Assembly: GCA_017553325.1 (NCBI GenBank)
Contig: JAFZMH010000009.1
Coordinates: 62,001 to 126,000 of the forward strand
Reading direction: 5' to 3'
Origin: Clostridia bacterium
GTDB lineage: Bacteria; Bacillota; Clostridia; Christensenellales; CAG-917
DNA length: 64,000 nucleotides
The notes beneath the pieces are model-generated. The model was not told where the DNA came from. It saw only the letters and a list, made by a program, of their open reading frames with translations, and made no database searches. The position numbers were made by a program, and so were the translations under genes. Of the stretch, positions 47,424 to 56,011 are shown piece by piece; the first letter of the stretch is position 1; the number at the start of each line of letters is the position of its first letter.

Positions 47424-48785
47424 TTATTTGACGAAGGCGCTAAAGGCTTTGTGTGCCGACCAAATGTCCGCCTTGGAGATGAGCTCGTAAGGAGCGTGCA
47501 TAGAGAGCACAGGGACGCCGACGTCGACCGTGTCGATATTGATGGAGGCAATAAACTTTGCCACCGTTCCGCCGCCGCCGAGGTCAACGCGACCGAGTTC
47601 GCTCGTTTGCCAAATGACGCTGTCCTTTGCAAAGACGCCTCTCAAATAACCAATGTATTCGGCAGAAGCGTCGTTCGAACCTGCTTTACCGCGTGCGCCC
47701 GTAAATTTGTTCATTGAAACGCCGTGACTCATAAGGCTAGCGTTTTTCTCTTCAAACGCGGAGGCAAAGTCGGGGTCGAAGCCCGCCGTCACGTCTGCGG
47801 ACAAGCACTTGGAGTTGGCTCTCATAACCGCGGAACTCACGCCGTAGCTTCTTGCAATTTCGTCGAGCAGGTCGCGGATGAGCACGCTCTGCATACCAGT
47901 ATTGCCTTCACTGCCGATTTCCTCTTTATCTGCGAGGATGGTGAGGACGGTTTGATCCGTTTCGGTTTCGAGAGTGGCGGTGATTTCCGGATAGGCACAC
48001 ACTCTGTCGTCGTGGCCGTAGCCGCCGACGAACGCTCTGTCAAAGCCGACATCGTTTGCCTTTGCGACGGGAACTGCTTCGATTTCAGCAGAGAGCAGGT
48101 CTTCTTCGGTTATGCCGTACTTCTCGTTGAGAATTTTGAGCACGCCGAGTTTGACCGCGTCCTTTTCGGCGTCCTTGGCGGGAATACCGCCGACGAGGAT
48201 GTTGAGGTTTTCTGCGGGGAACCCGTCCGCTATCGTCTTTGTGACTATCTCTTGAGAGAGGTGCGGAAGAAGGTCGGTGATGTAGAAATACGGATCGCCC
48301 TCCTCTTCGCCGACGCAGACGTTCACGCTCTTGCCGTCCTTCAAGGAGACGACGCCGTGGAGCGCGAGCGGAATGGTGAGCCATTGATACTTTTTGATAC
48401 CGCCGTAGTAGTGCGTTTTTAAAAACGCCATATCCGCCTTTTCATAGAGCGGGACTTGTTTCAAGTCGAGTCTCGGGCAGTCCACGTGTGCGACGAGGAT
48501 GCGCACGCCGTTCTTTGCGACGTCCGCCTTGCCTGCCTTCAAGATGAACAAGCCTTTGCCGCGGTTGTTGTAGTAGAGTTTGTCGCCTGGGTTGATTTTG
48601 TCGCCGAGGGTATACTCCTTATAGCCGTGCGCCTTGACGAGTGCGATACCGCTTTCAACCGCTTCTCTCTCGGTTTTGCTGTTGTTGAGGAAGGACTTGT
48701 AGCCTTCGCTGTACGCCTGAATTTCGGCAAGTTCTTTTTCGCTCGCCACGGCGTAAATGTTTTGTTTTTTGTAAGTAAGTTCCAT
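47424..48785 (-). CDS. M18-family aminopeptidase
   Basis: 453 residues. Removes N-terminal residues from peptides in the cytoplasm using two metal ions. The start is the ATG at 48785 with AAGGTGG upstream, rather than the GTG three codons earlier. Family marks: ILVAHVDCPRLDLKQ, THYYGGIKKYQW, DKEEIGSEGNTG (catalytic Glu pair) and the end segment VPVLSMHAPYELISKADIW with a metal-ligand His. Length is normal for the M18 aspartyl/lysyl aminopeptidase group. It is divergent from thrS and followed by element C, which likely ends its transcript. Confidence 0.95.
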   Translation of the reverse strand: MELTYKKQNIYAVASEKELAEIQAYSEGYKSFLNNSKTEREAVESGIALVKAHGYKEYTLGDKINPGDKLYYNNRGKGLFILKAGKADVAKNGVRILVAHVDCPRLDLKQVPLYEKADMAFLKTHYYGGIKKYQWLTIPLALHGVVSLKDGKSVNVCVGEEEGDPYFYITDLLPHLSQEIVTKTIADGFPAENLNILVGGIPAKDAEKDAVKLGVLKILNEKYGITEEDLLSAEIEAVPVAKANDVGFDRAFVGGYGHDDRVCAYPEITATLETETDQTVLTILADKEEIGSEGNTGMQSVLIRDLLDEIARSYGVSSAVMRANSKCLSADVTAGFDPDFASAFEEKNASLMSHGVSMNKFTGARGKAGSNDASAEYIGYLRGVFAKDSVIWQTSELGRVDLGGGGTVAKFIASINIDTVDVGVPVLSMHAPYELISKADIWSAHKAFSAFVK

Positions 48786-48868
48786 AAAAACCACCTTGTA
48801 AAAATGTTATTGAATTTATTATATCACAAAGTTTGAATTTGGCAATTAATATATTTTATAAATATAAG

Positions 48869-48897
48869 TTGTCTTTTTCGTCGCTATGAGTTAAAAT
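48869..48897 (+). promoter_or_regulatory. Promoter of thrS
   Basis: TTGTCT (48869-48874), 17-base spacer, TAAAAT (48892-48897). The leader to the ATG is only ~25 bases, too short for a T-box riboswitch. Confidence 0.6.
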
Positions 48898-48928
48898 ATT
48901 AAAGCAATTAAAAAAAGAGGTATTCGGT

Positions 48929-50692
48929 ATGAAAATACTCTACAAAGACGGCACAGTCGCAGAGTGCCCGCAGGAAGAAGAACTTCAAGTTCTTCGCCAC
49001 TCGACGGCGCACGTTATGGCGCAGGCAATAAAGCGCCTATACCCGCACGCAGATTTTGCGTACGGTCCCGCAACCGAAAAGGGCTTCTACTATGACGTAG
49101 ACCTCGGCGACACCAAACTCACGGACGAAGATCTTGCCAAGATCGAAGCCGAAATGAAGAAGATAGTCAAAGAGAATTTGCCCGTCAAGGCATATATCCT
49201 CCCGCGCGAGGACGCAATCAAACTCATGGAAGAGCGCGGAGAAAAATATAAGGTCGAGCACATCGGCGATTTGCCCGAAGACGCAGAGATAAGTTTTTAT
49301 CAGCAGGGCGAATATATCGATATGTGCACCGGCCCGCACGTCACCTACACGAAGGCGCTCAAAGCATTCAAAATTACGCAACAGTCCGGCGCATACTGGA
49401 AGAATGACAAGGACAACAAGATGCTCACCCGTATCAACGGCGTGGCTTTTAGGTCGCAACAAGAACTCGAAGAGTTTCAAAAACTCCAAGAGGAAGCCGA
49501 ACGCAGAGACCATAGAAAAATCGGCAAAGAGATGAAACTCTTTATGTTCAGCGACGAAGGCCCCGGGTTCCCGTTCTTCCTGCCCAACGGCATGATCGTC
49601 AAAAACGAACTCATGTCCTATTGGCGCGAGATTCACAGAGCAAACGGCTATGTCGAAGTGTCCAGCCCGATGATTATGAACCGTCACCTTTGGGAGACGA
49701 GCGGCCACTGGGCGCACTACAAGGACAATATGTACACAACGACGATAGACGACGAAATCTGCTGTGTCAAACCGATGAACTGCCCGGGTAGCGTGCTCAT
49801 CTACAAAAACCAACCGCACTCCTATCGTGAACTCCCGCTCCGCATTGCAGAGATGGGACTCGTGCATCGCCACGAACTCAAAGGCGCGCTCCACGGACTC
49901 TTCCGCGTAAGATGCTTCACGCAGGACGATGCGCACATCTATCTCACACGCGAGCAAATCACGGACGAAATCGTGCGTATCGTGGGACTTATAAACGAAG
50001 TTTATACAAAATTCGGTTTTGATTATTTTGTCGAACTTTCCACTCGTCCCGAGGACAGTATGGGAAGCGACGAAGACTGGGAAGCCGCAACGAATGGACT
50101 CAAAAACGCCCTCGAAAAACTCGGCCTTCCGTATATCATCAACGAGGGTGACGGCGCGTTCTACGGTCCGAAGATTGACTTCCATCTCCGCGACAGCATA
50201 GGAAGAACGTGGCAATGCGGTACGATTCAACTCGATTTCCAAATGCCGCAAAACTTTGGGCTTGAATACGTGGACGAAAAAGGCGAAAAGAAGTGCCCGA
50301 TTATGATTCACCGCGTATGCTTCGGTTCAATTGAGCGCTTCATCGGTATTCTCACCGAGAACTTTGCGGGCAGATATCCTGTGTGGCTTGCTCCGACGCA
50401 GGTAAAGATCCTCACTCTCCCCGGAAGCGATACGACGTTTGCCAAAGAGATTTACGACAAACTCGCCAACGCCAAGGTCAGAGTCGTGCTCGACGACCGC
50501 AACGAAACTATAGGCTACAAAATCAGAGAGGCTCGTCAAATCGACCGCGTGCCGTATATGCTCATTATCGGCGCAAAGGAAATCGAAAACAGAAGTCTTT
50601 CTGTGCGTGAACTCGCCACCGACCAAACGACATCCTGTGGCATAGATGAATTTGTCACCAAGATTTCCGAGGAAATCAAAGAAAGAAAATAA
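48929..50692 (+). CDS. thrS: Threonine-tRNA ligase lacking the N-terminal TGS domain
   Basis: 587 residues with ribosome binding site AAAGAGG. Charges tRNA-Thr. The usual ~60-residue TGS domain is reduced to about 20 residues (MKILYKDGTV), after which the editing domain starts at once: RHSTAH with H24 and H28, and MCTGPH with C133 and H137. Catalytic zinc ligands are Cys285 in PMNCPG, His336 in QDDAH and His461 in MIHRV. The normally conserved MNCPGH reads MNCPGS, and RVRGFTQ reads RVRCFTQ. The anticodon-binding domain is complete (VRVVLDDRNETIGYKIREA). There is no T-box upstream. It is flanked by a bidirectional terminator. Confidence 0.97.
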   Translation: MKILYKDGTVAECPQEEELQVLRHSTAHVMAQAIKRLYPHADFAYGPATEKGFYYDVDLGDTKLTDEDLAKIEAEMKKIVKENLPVKAYILPREDAIKLMEERGEKYKVEHIGDLPEDAEISFYQQGEYIDMCTGPHVTYTKALKAFKITQQSGAYWKNDKDNKMLTRINGVAFRSQQELEEFQKLQEEAERRDHRKIGKEMKLFMFSDEGPGFPFFLPNGMIVKNELMSYWREIHRANGYVEVSSPMIMNRHLWETSGHWAHYKDNMYTTTIDDEICCVKPMNCPGSVLIYKNQPHSYRELPLRIAEMGLVHRHELKGALHGLFRVRCFTQDDAHIYLTREQITDEIVRIVGLINEVYTKFGFDYFVELSTRPEDSMGSDEDWEAATNGLKNALEKLGLPYIINEGDGAFYGPKIDFHLRDSIGRTWQCGTIQLDFQMPQNFGLEYVDEKGEKKCPIMIHRVCFGSIERFIGILTENFAGRYPVWLAPTQVKILTLPGSDTTFAKEIYDKLANAKVRVVLDDRNETIGYKIREARQIDRVPYMLIIGAKEIENRSLSVRELATDQTTSCGIDEFVTKISEEIKERK

Positions 50693-50705
50693 CCAAAGCA
50701 CAAAC

Positions 50706-50735
50706 AAAAAAATCCGTCGACTGACGGATTTTTTT
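50706..50735. terminator. Bidirectional terminator between thrS and the M3 peptidase
   Basis: AATCCGTC / GACGGATT stem with loop GACT, an A run before and a T run after, so it works in both directions for two convergent genes. Confidence 0.92.
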
Positions 50736-50757
50736 GTGGCAAAATTTATAGATAAAT

Positions 50758-52443
50758 TTATTTTTTGAGTTCGTCAAGCAGTTTGACCGTCGTTGAGGCT
50801 ACCTCTTTGAGCGCACCGTCTTCAAACGGCGATTTGAGTCCCGCGAGTTTTACGAGGTGATTGAAGGCATAGAGCCCTCCGCGCTTGCAGTGCTCGACGT
50901 AGCGGTTGAAAGCGTCCGCATAGTCCTTTTGCGAGTCGGACAAGAATTCGAGCGCGACCACCTGCGCAAGGCAATAGTCGATGTAGTAGAATGGCATTTC
51001 ATAGATGTGCATTTGATATTGCCAACGCGTTCCTTGCTCCAAATACTCGATGCCGTCGAAGTTGAGATACGGGCGGTATTTCTTTTCGAGGTCGAGATAG
51101 ACCTTCTTTCTCTCGGCGGGCGTGAGTTCGGGATGCTCGTACATGACGTGCTGGAATTCGTCCACGATAACGCCGTAGGGGATGAAGGACAAACATCCGC
51201 CGAGGTGCTTGAACTTGTAGCCCTTGACGTCGTCGAAGAATTTGTCGAGATATTTCCAAGCAAAGAATTCCATGCTCATGCTGTGCGTTTCGGCGGTCTC
51301 GCTTGAGCCGATGCCCGCTTCCGTATCGTGGTCAAACGCAAAGTTCATTGCAAACGTATGCCCGAATTCGTGCGTGACAAGGTCGATGTCGTCGCTCATG
51401 CCGGTAAAGTTGCCGAGAATGAACGTCTGGTGAAAGTCTTCGAACGTAGTCGCGTACCCACCGCCCCATTTGCCGTCGCGGGGGAGGGGGTCGATTGCGC
51501 CCACAGAGAGCATTTGACGCATGAGTTTGCTGGCTTCGGGATGCATATCGTCGTACATATCGCGTGCGGCGTCGAGTATGCCTTGCGCGTCCACCTTCGG
51601 CACGGGATTTCCGCCCGGGATGACGCTGTCGTCGTAGAATTTGAACTCGTCAAGCCCAAGTTCTTTCTGTATCTGCGCTTTGAATTTTGAAACGACGGGG
51701 ACGAGGTCTTTGAGCACGTTTTCTCTGAACTTCGCCACCATTTCGCGGTTGTAGTCAATGCGCCCCATACGGCAATAGCCGAGTTCGACGAAGTCCTTGA
51801 AGCCGAGTTTTTTCGCTATGCGAGTGCGCACCTTGACGAGTCTGTCGTAGATGTCGTCCAGTTGTTCGGATACGCTTTCAAGCACGCGCCCGATTGCGTT
51901 TGCCGCCGCTTTTCTCATTTCGCGGTCGGGAGACTCGAAGAACCCGCGGATATAACTTATCGTCTTTTTTTCGCCTTGCCAGTCCGTAGTGAGTTGGGAC
52001 ATAAGTTGAGAATACTCGGTGACGATGGAGTTTTCTTCCTTTTCGTCCTCCACGGTCTCGGGGCTGTGGCATTTGCTTTCAAGTTCAAGCAGCGGGAACA
52101 AGGTCTCGGGGAGTGCTTTTTTGAGTTCCTCTTTGAAGCGACTGTTGAGGACGCAGTTTGCGACTTTCATTCTGCAAATTCCCACTATCGGCATCGCTTC
52201 GTCATAGTAGGCTTGCTCATCAAGATAAAACTTGTCGTAGGTGTTGAGAGTGTATCTCGTATAGGCAAGACTGCTCATCGTGAAGAAGTGCATAAAGTCT
52301 TTCAAAAGTTCGTCTCTTGCCTTCAAAACGTCGTCGACGCACTTCGCGTCTTTTTCCGCTTGCAGAAACTTTTCGGTTGCTTCTTCGACGAGTTTTGCGT
52401 CATACCTCTCGTACGGCAGGTCTTTGACGGGAATTGTGTTCAT
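50758..52443 (-). CDS. M3-family oligoendopeptidase (PepF-like)
   Basis: 561 residues from the ATG at 52443, which has AAGGAG 9 bases upstream; the frame is open 12 codons further without a ribosome binding site. A zinc metallopeptidase that cuts short peptides in the cytoplasm. The active site is HEFGH at residues 358-362 with the downstream Glu in EAGIGSSETAETHSM, typical of M3 enzymes. The C-terminal helices with YQMHIYEMPFYYIDYCLAQ are also family marks. It is followed on the same strand by nothing nearer than thrS's terminator, and preceded by the WYL regulator gene with a gap of 72 bases. Confidence 0.95.
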   Translation of the reverse strand: MNTIPVKDLPYERYDAKLVEEATEKFLQAEKDAKCVDDVLKARDELLKDFMHFFTMSSLAYTRYTLNTYDKFYLDEQAYYDEAMPIVGICRMKVANCVLNSRFKEELKKALPETLFPLLELESKCHSPETVEDEKEENSIVTEYSQLMSQLTTDWQGEKKTISYIRGFFESPDREMRKAAANAIGRVLESVSEQLDDIYDRLVKVRTRIAKKLGFKDFVELGYCRMGRIDYNREMVAKFRENVLKDLVPVVSKFKAQIQKELGLDEFKFYDDSVIPGGNPVPKVDAQGILDAARDMYDDMHPEASKLMRQMLSVGAIDPLPRDGKWGGGYATTFEDFHQTFILGNFTGMSDDIDLVTHEFGHTFAMNFAFDHDTEAGIGSSETAETHSMSMEFFAWKYLDKFFDDVKGYKFKHLGGCLSFIPYGVIVDEFQHVMYEHPELTPAERKKVYLDLEKKYRPYLNFDGIEYLEQGTRWQYQMHIYEMPFYYIDYCLAQVVALEFLSDSQKDYADAFNRYVEHCKRGGLYAFNHLVKLAGLKSPFEDGALKEVASTTVKLLDELKK

Positions 52444-52515
52444 AGTGTTTATCTCCTTAATATTATTTTTATTTTTCACAACGCGCGGTTTAATGATACG
52501 TTTTGCACTGATAAA

Positions 52516-53505
52516 CTATCTTTTGCGCTGATTACTATACATATTTGACATATCTGCGATTTTGGACTTTATCTCGTCTCGCATAAACTCCGGCGAGAGA
52601 ATTTCCACGTTGACGTTGTATTGAAGCGCCCAATACAACATGGCCTGTTTCGAGGCGGTGACGGTGGCGACGAAATGATTTTTGTCGAGAGGGGAAATGG
52701 TGTAGCCGTCTCCGAACCAATCGCCGAGTTCGTCCGTCATGAAGTTTTTGCATTTGAGTTTTACGGTCACTTGTTCGTCGTTGAACATATAGGGAAGTCC
52801 GGACGAGAAGCGGGAATAGTTGAGCCCGTTCTTGTAGCCTTCGACCTCGCGCAATGGGGTGGCGTCCTCCTTCAAGATTTTCATTTTCGACATCTTGTCC
52901 ACTCGAAGATACGAGACGTTTTGATACTTTTCGTCGAGCAGTACGAGATAGTAGCGTTGATTGTGCAGTACGAGTTGATAGGGCGACGCCTTTCTCGACG
53001 ACGATTTGTGATACTCCTTGTCCAGCCCGACTTTGAGGTAGTCGAAAGAGATTTTTTTGCCTTTTTCAATCGCTTCGTCAATGAGTTCGATGTTGAGGAA
53101 CAGTTCCTTGCCCGCGGTCTTGCCCCAATCGGCTATGGAATAGACGTGCTTGACGTGCCCCTCGAAGTTTTTGCCCCCGAGCGCGGCGAGCTTGTTTATC
53201 AATTGTTTTGAATACTGCGCGCCCACGTGACGAGAGCCGAGCACGCTGTCGATGAGCAGGCGAAGTTCCGAGTTTTCAAAACGGCGGGAGGCAAGATACG
53301 CTCCTCGTCCGCAGATTTCGATGTCAAGACCCATCTCTTGCAGATAGGAGAGATTGCGCCCGACGGCTTTTCTCTCGCACTCGATACCGTAGTCCGCGTC
53401 GAGCTTGTCGATTATATCCTGCTGTTTGAGAGGGTGATTTTCGTCCGAATAGTCCTCTAAGATTTGATAAATTCGCATTATCAACGTTTTCTTTGGTTCA
53501 AGCAT
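52516..53505 (-). CDS. WYL-domain transcription regulator
   Basis: 329 residues. The N-terminal winged HTH is of YafY/DeoR type (QQDIIDKLDADYGIECERKAVGRNLSYL), then a linker, then the WYL domain with PYQLVLHNQRYYLVLLDEKYQ and SYLRVDKMSKM, and a C-terminal WCX-like part. WYL domains bind small ligands or nucleic acid and control nearby genes in many cases. It lies upstream of the M3 peptidase gene on the same strand, and divergent from the 36-codon ORF. It may regulate either; that is inference. Confidence 0.93.
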   Translation of the reverse strand: MLEPKKTLIMRIYQILEDYSDENHPLKQQDIIDKLDADYGIECERKAVGRNLSYLQEMGLDIEICGRGAYLASRRFENSELRLLIDSVLGSRHVGAQYSKQLINKLAALGGKNFEGHVKHVYSIADWGKTAGKELFLNIELIDEAIEKGKKISFDYLKVGLDKEYHKSSSRKASPYQLVLHNQRYYLVLLDEKYQNVSYLRVDKMSKMKILKEDATPLREVEGYKNGLNYSRFSSGLPYMFNDEQVTVKLKCKNFMTDELGDWFGDGYTISPLDKNHFVATVTASKQAMLYWALQYNVNVEILSPEFMRDEIKSKIADMSNMYSNQRKR

Positions 53506-53588
53506 AAAAACCTCGCGATAATTTTTTCAATATCTTTATAACACACAATATCGAAAATGCGCAACGATTTTTTGAAAATATTTGCGAT

Positions 53589-53611
53589 ACGGGAAGATTC
53601 GTCCCGTTTTT
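53589..53611 (+). terminator. Terminator-like hairpin in the WYL upstream region
   Basis: ACGGGA / TCCCGT stem, loop AGATTCG, followed by TTTT. It is not downstream of any plus-strand gene, so it could be an attenuator or chance. Confidence 0.35.
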
Positions 53612-53699
53612 GGGACATTGAAAGTCGTATTATATAGTCACAAAGCAAGGGAACACGGTCTTATGACCAAATCGGCTGTCTCAGCGAAAGGAGAGTAAT

Positions 53700-53810
53700 A
53701 TGAGAATAATCGTTTCAAGAATCAACAATGCAAACGGAGTGCAAAATCAAGAAACTTGCGTCAAAAACGGCAAACTGGCTTTTGTCAGACTTACAATAAT
53801 CAAGAAGTAA
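53700..53810 (+). CDS. Possible 36-residue small protein
   Basis: Begins MRIIVSRINNANGVQNQETC and ends LTIIKK. The ATG is preceded by GAAAGGAGAG at ideal distance, which is the main support. It lies alone in a ~360-base gap between the WYL regulator (divergent) and yabQ (convergent). No membrane segment and no family known. The AAGGAG site, and a codon mix like its neighbours, make it better than a random ORF. It could also be a fragment left from a longer gene. Confidence 0.5.
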   Translation: MRIIVSRINNANGVQNQETCVKNGKLAFVRLTIIKK

Positions 53811-53869
53811 TAGTCCAATTCTTTTTTCTTACCCAAATTGGAGGGGGCGTGGCTACGGCTGCGTCCCTT

Positions 53870-54214
53870 TCAATTTGCGGGAGTGATACGTTTTGTTCGT
53901 CTTCTTTTGCACAATAAAAACAGCGAAGGTATCAAACAAGCGCCCGCGCAGTAGGCGATCAGTCCGTAAAGTTCGAATTTCCCGCCGAAGACGAGTTCCA
54001 AACAGCCGATATATCCCATTCCCGCGGCAAGCGTCGCAAACAGGTCCGTGACGAATCTTTCCGCCTTTCCCGACTTTCTGAAAAGCAGCAACAAAAACAC
54101 GCCGAACGCGACGCCGACGCCAAGGCAAATCGCAAACTTCAAAGCTTGCGTTTTTGCGTTTGCGGCAAGAGTTAAAACCTGTTCGCTTGAAAGAAAATAC
54201 GCGGTTAGATGCAC
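53870..54214 (-). CDS. yabQ: YabQ-like sporulation membrane protein
   Basis: 114 residues from a GTG start 2 bases after the yabP stop, with no ribosome binding site of its own, so it is translated by coupling. Three to four hydrophobic segments with VAFGVFLLLLFRK, a TDLFATLAAG helix and a basic end. In Bacillus, YabQ is a membrane protein needed for the spore cortex, encoded right after yabP; the position and topology fit, although the sequence alone would be weak evidence. Confidence 0.8.
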   Translation of the reverse strand: MHLTAYFLSSEQVLTLAANAKTQALKFAICLGVGVAFGVFLLLLFRKSGKAERFVTDLFATLAAGMGYIGCLELVFGGKFELYGLIAYCAGACLIPSLFLLCKRRRTKRITPAN

Positions 54215-54216
54215 GG

Positions 54217-54510
54217 TTATTTGAGTATTCGCTTGAAAAAAGAGGTGGGTGCGGAGGACGGGGAATACCTCAATGAATTTATCGTGCCCGATATCGTCAA
54301 TTTGCCGTTTTCCACGTCCAAGATTTTGATTTCGAGGTTCTGTCCCGACACGGTCAAAGTTTCGTCTTTCAGTTTTACGATTGCCGACTTGTCCGTGAAC
54401 GTGGGCACGGCGTACACTCCCGTCATGCTCGCGCCGTGGTTGCGGTCGAGTTCCAACTTGTGAGCCTGAGTATTTTTGGTTTGCGTTTTTTGGACGTTTT
54501 GTTCTTGCAT
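54217..54510 (-). CDS. yabP: YabP-family sporulation protein
   Basis: 97 residues from the ATG at 54510 after AAAGGAG. YabP/YqfC family: HKLELDRNHGASMTGVYAV, then IVKLKDETLTVSGQNLEIK, ILDVENGKLTISGTINSL, ending FFKRILK. This matches the family order closely. YabP acts with YabQ during spore formation. Two-gene unit with yabQ; divergent from the acyltransferase-like gene. Confidence 0.93.
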   Translation of the reverse strand: MQEQNVQKTQTKNTQAHKLELDRNHGASMTGVYAVPTFTDKSAIVKLKDETLTVSGQNLEIKILDVENGKLTISGTINSLRYSPSSAPTSFFKRILK

Positions 54511-54560
54511 CGTTTCTCCTTTTTTCACAATATTTTGCGGGTTTCAGTTGGTTTATTTCA

Positions 54561-54589
54561 TTGACAATAATATTTAAAAATATTAGAAT
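54561..54589 (+). promoter_or_regulatory. Promoter of the acyltransferase-like gene at 54642
   Basis: Perfect TTGACA (54561-54566), 17-base spacer, TAGAAT (54584-54589). This shows that the upstream in-frame TTG is promoter DNA and not the start codon. Confidence 0.75.
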
Positions 54590-54641
54590 ATATGAGCAAA
54601 TTCAAAAAACTCGCAAATTTTTGCGTTTATCGCCGGAGAAT

Positions 54642-55973
54642 ATGGCAGGAAACGAAGCGGAAGAAAAACAGGTGATCGCCTCATATCGCGACAAGGTCGA
54701 AAAAGAACCGAGAAAAAATCATCCCAAGGATGACTTTTTCAAGCGCAAAGGACAGGTGTGGCTCGAATACGACCACGCGGCGAGGTTTTATCCCATTCTT
54801 GCCACGAAAAAGGCGCAGAGCAATTTTGCCGTGGGCGCTACGCTCGACGGGCCCGTCAACCCCGAACTTTTGGAGAGGGCCGTCAACGATTGCGCAAAGC
54901 GTTTTCCCGCTTTCAAGGTCAAGCAAAAGCGCGGATACGCGTGGCATTATCTCCTTGAAAACGACGCGCCGATAAAGGTTTTTCCGCTTGAAAAGGCTGT
55001 CCCTTGTCCTATAAACAGCAAGGAGACCAACGGGTATTTGTTCAAACTCACCTATGGTGAGAACCGTATCGAGATGATAATCTTCCACGGGCTCTGCGAC
55101 GGCAACGGCGCAATCGAATTTTTGAAGACGATATTGCTTGCCTACAAGAGATTATCCGGCGTGAAAATCGAAAATACCGAGGGCATACTCGACCACGAAA
55201 GCGACTTTCATCCGCACGAACTCGAAGACAGTTTCGTGTCCCACTACGTTCCGATCAAGCTTGGTGAGATAGATTTCAAAAAACTGCTCGGTGGCAAGCC
55301 GTACAGAATTAAGGGGCAACTCGTCCGCGGGTTTGAAACGGACAGACTCGTTATGGACGGAGCGGAGATTGCAAAGCGCGCGAAGCAGGCGGGCGTGACG
55401 TTTACGTCCTACGTGACGGGTGCGATTGCGTACGCGCTCGACAAGTACGATGAGAACGAGCACAAACACAACTACGTCATTATGGTCCCCGTAAATCTCA
55501 GAAACCTGTTCGAGTCGACGTCGCTTCGCAACTTCGTTACCTTCGTCAGAGTGATTGTGAAACCGCACTCCTTCGACACAGTCGAAGAGTATGCCGTCGA
55601 GGCTCAAAAGCAGATTGCCGAAGAGGCTTCCAAGGACAAGATGGCAAGGTTTATCTCCACGTCCGTGAGGGCGCAGAGAGGGTTTTTGATGAAGATAACT
55701 CCGCTCTTTTTGAAGCAGTTCTTCCTTAAACTCGGCAGATTGTTCACATCGTCAAGGCAGACGATTATATTCAGCAATCTCGGCAGGGTGGCGGTACCCA
55801 AGGAACTCGGCGTCGAGTATTTTTACGTCAACCTGAACGCGTCCGCGACGAATACTCAGAATTTGAGTTCGGTGACGACGGACGGCAAAGCTGTCTTTAC
55901 ATTGACCAGAGCGGTAAAAGAGAAAGATTTTTCAGACGCGCTCTTTGCGCTCATCGAAAAAGGCGAAATCTAA
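54642..55973 (+). CDS. Condensation-domain/acyltransferase-like protein, second copy
   Basis: 443 residues from the ATG preceded by GGAG; the upstream frame overlaps the promoter. It has the acyltransferase-superfamily catalytic motif IIFHGLCDGNGAIEF with H149-x3-D153-G154, and a second half with TSYVTGAIAYALDKYDEN, MVPVNLRNLFES and TIIFSNLGRVAVP, as in alcohol acetyltransferase-like and condensation-like enzymes. It belongs to the same superfamily as the protein at 3039 but is not a recent copy. No carrier domain is nearby. It is followed 38 bases later by alaS, with a small GNRA-loop hairpin (GGCGGAAACGCC) between. Substrate unknown. Confidence 0.85.
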   Translation: MAGNEAEEKQVIASYRDKVEKEPRKNHPKDDFFKRKGQVWLEYDHAARFYPILATKKAQSNFAVGATLDGPVNPELLERAVNDCAKRFPAFKVKQKRGYAWHYLLENDAPIKVFPLEKAVPCPINSKETNGYLFKLTYGENRIEMIIFHGLCDGNGAIEFLKTILLAYKRLSGVKIENTEGILDHESDFHPHELEDSFVSHYVPIKLGEIDFKKLLGGKPYRIKGQLVRGFETDRLVMDGAEIAKRAKQAGVTFTSYVTGAIAYALDKYDENEHKHNYVIMVPVNLRNLFESTSLRNFVTFVRVIVKPHSFDTVEEYAVEAQKQIAEEASKDKMARFISTSVRAQRGFLMKITPLFLKQFFLKLGRLFTSSRQTIIFSNLGRVAVPKELGVEYFYVNLNASATNTQNLSSVTTDGKAVFTLTRAVKEKDFSDALFALIEKGEI

Positions 55974-56011
55974 AATAGAAATCAACAAGGCGGAAACGCC
56001 CAAGAGGAAAT

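Noticed and set aside
48795-48928. T-box or other riboswitch before thrS
   Set aside because: The leader after the promoter is only ~25 bases and holds no specifier loop or antiterminator.
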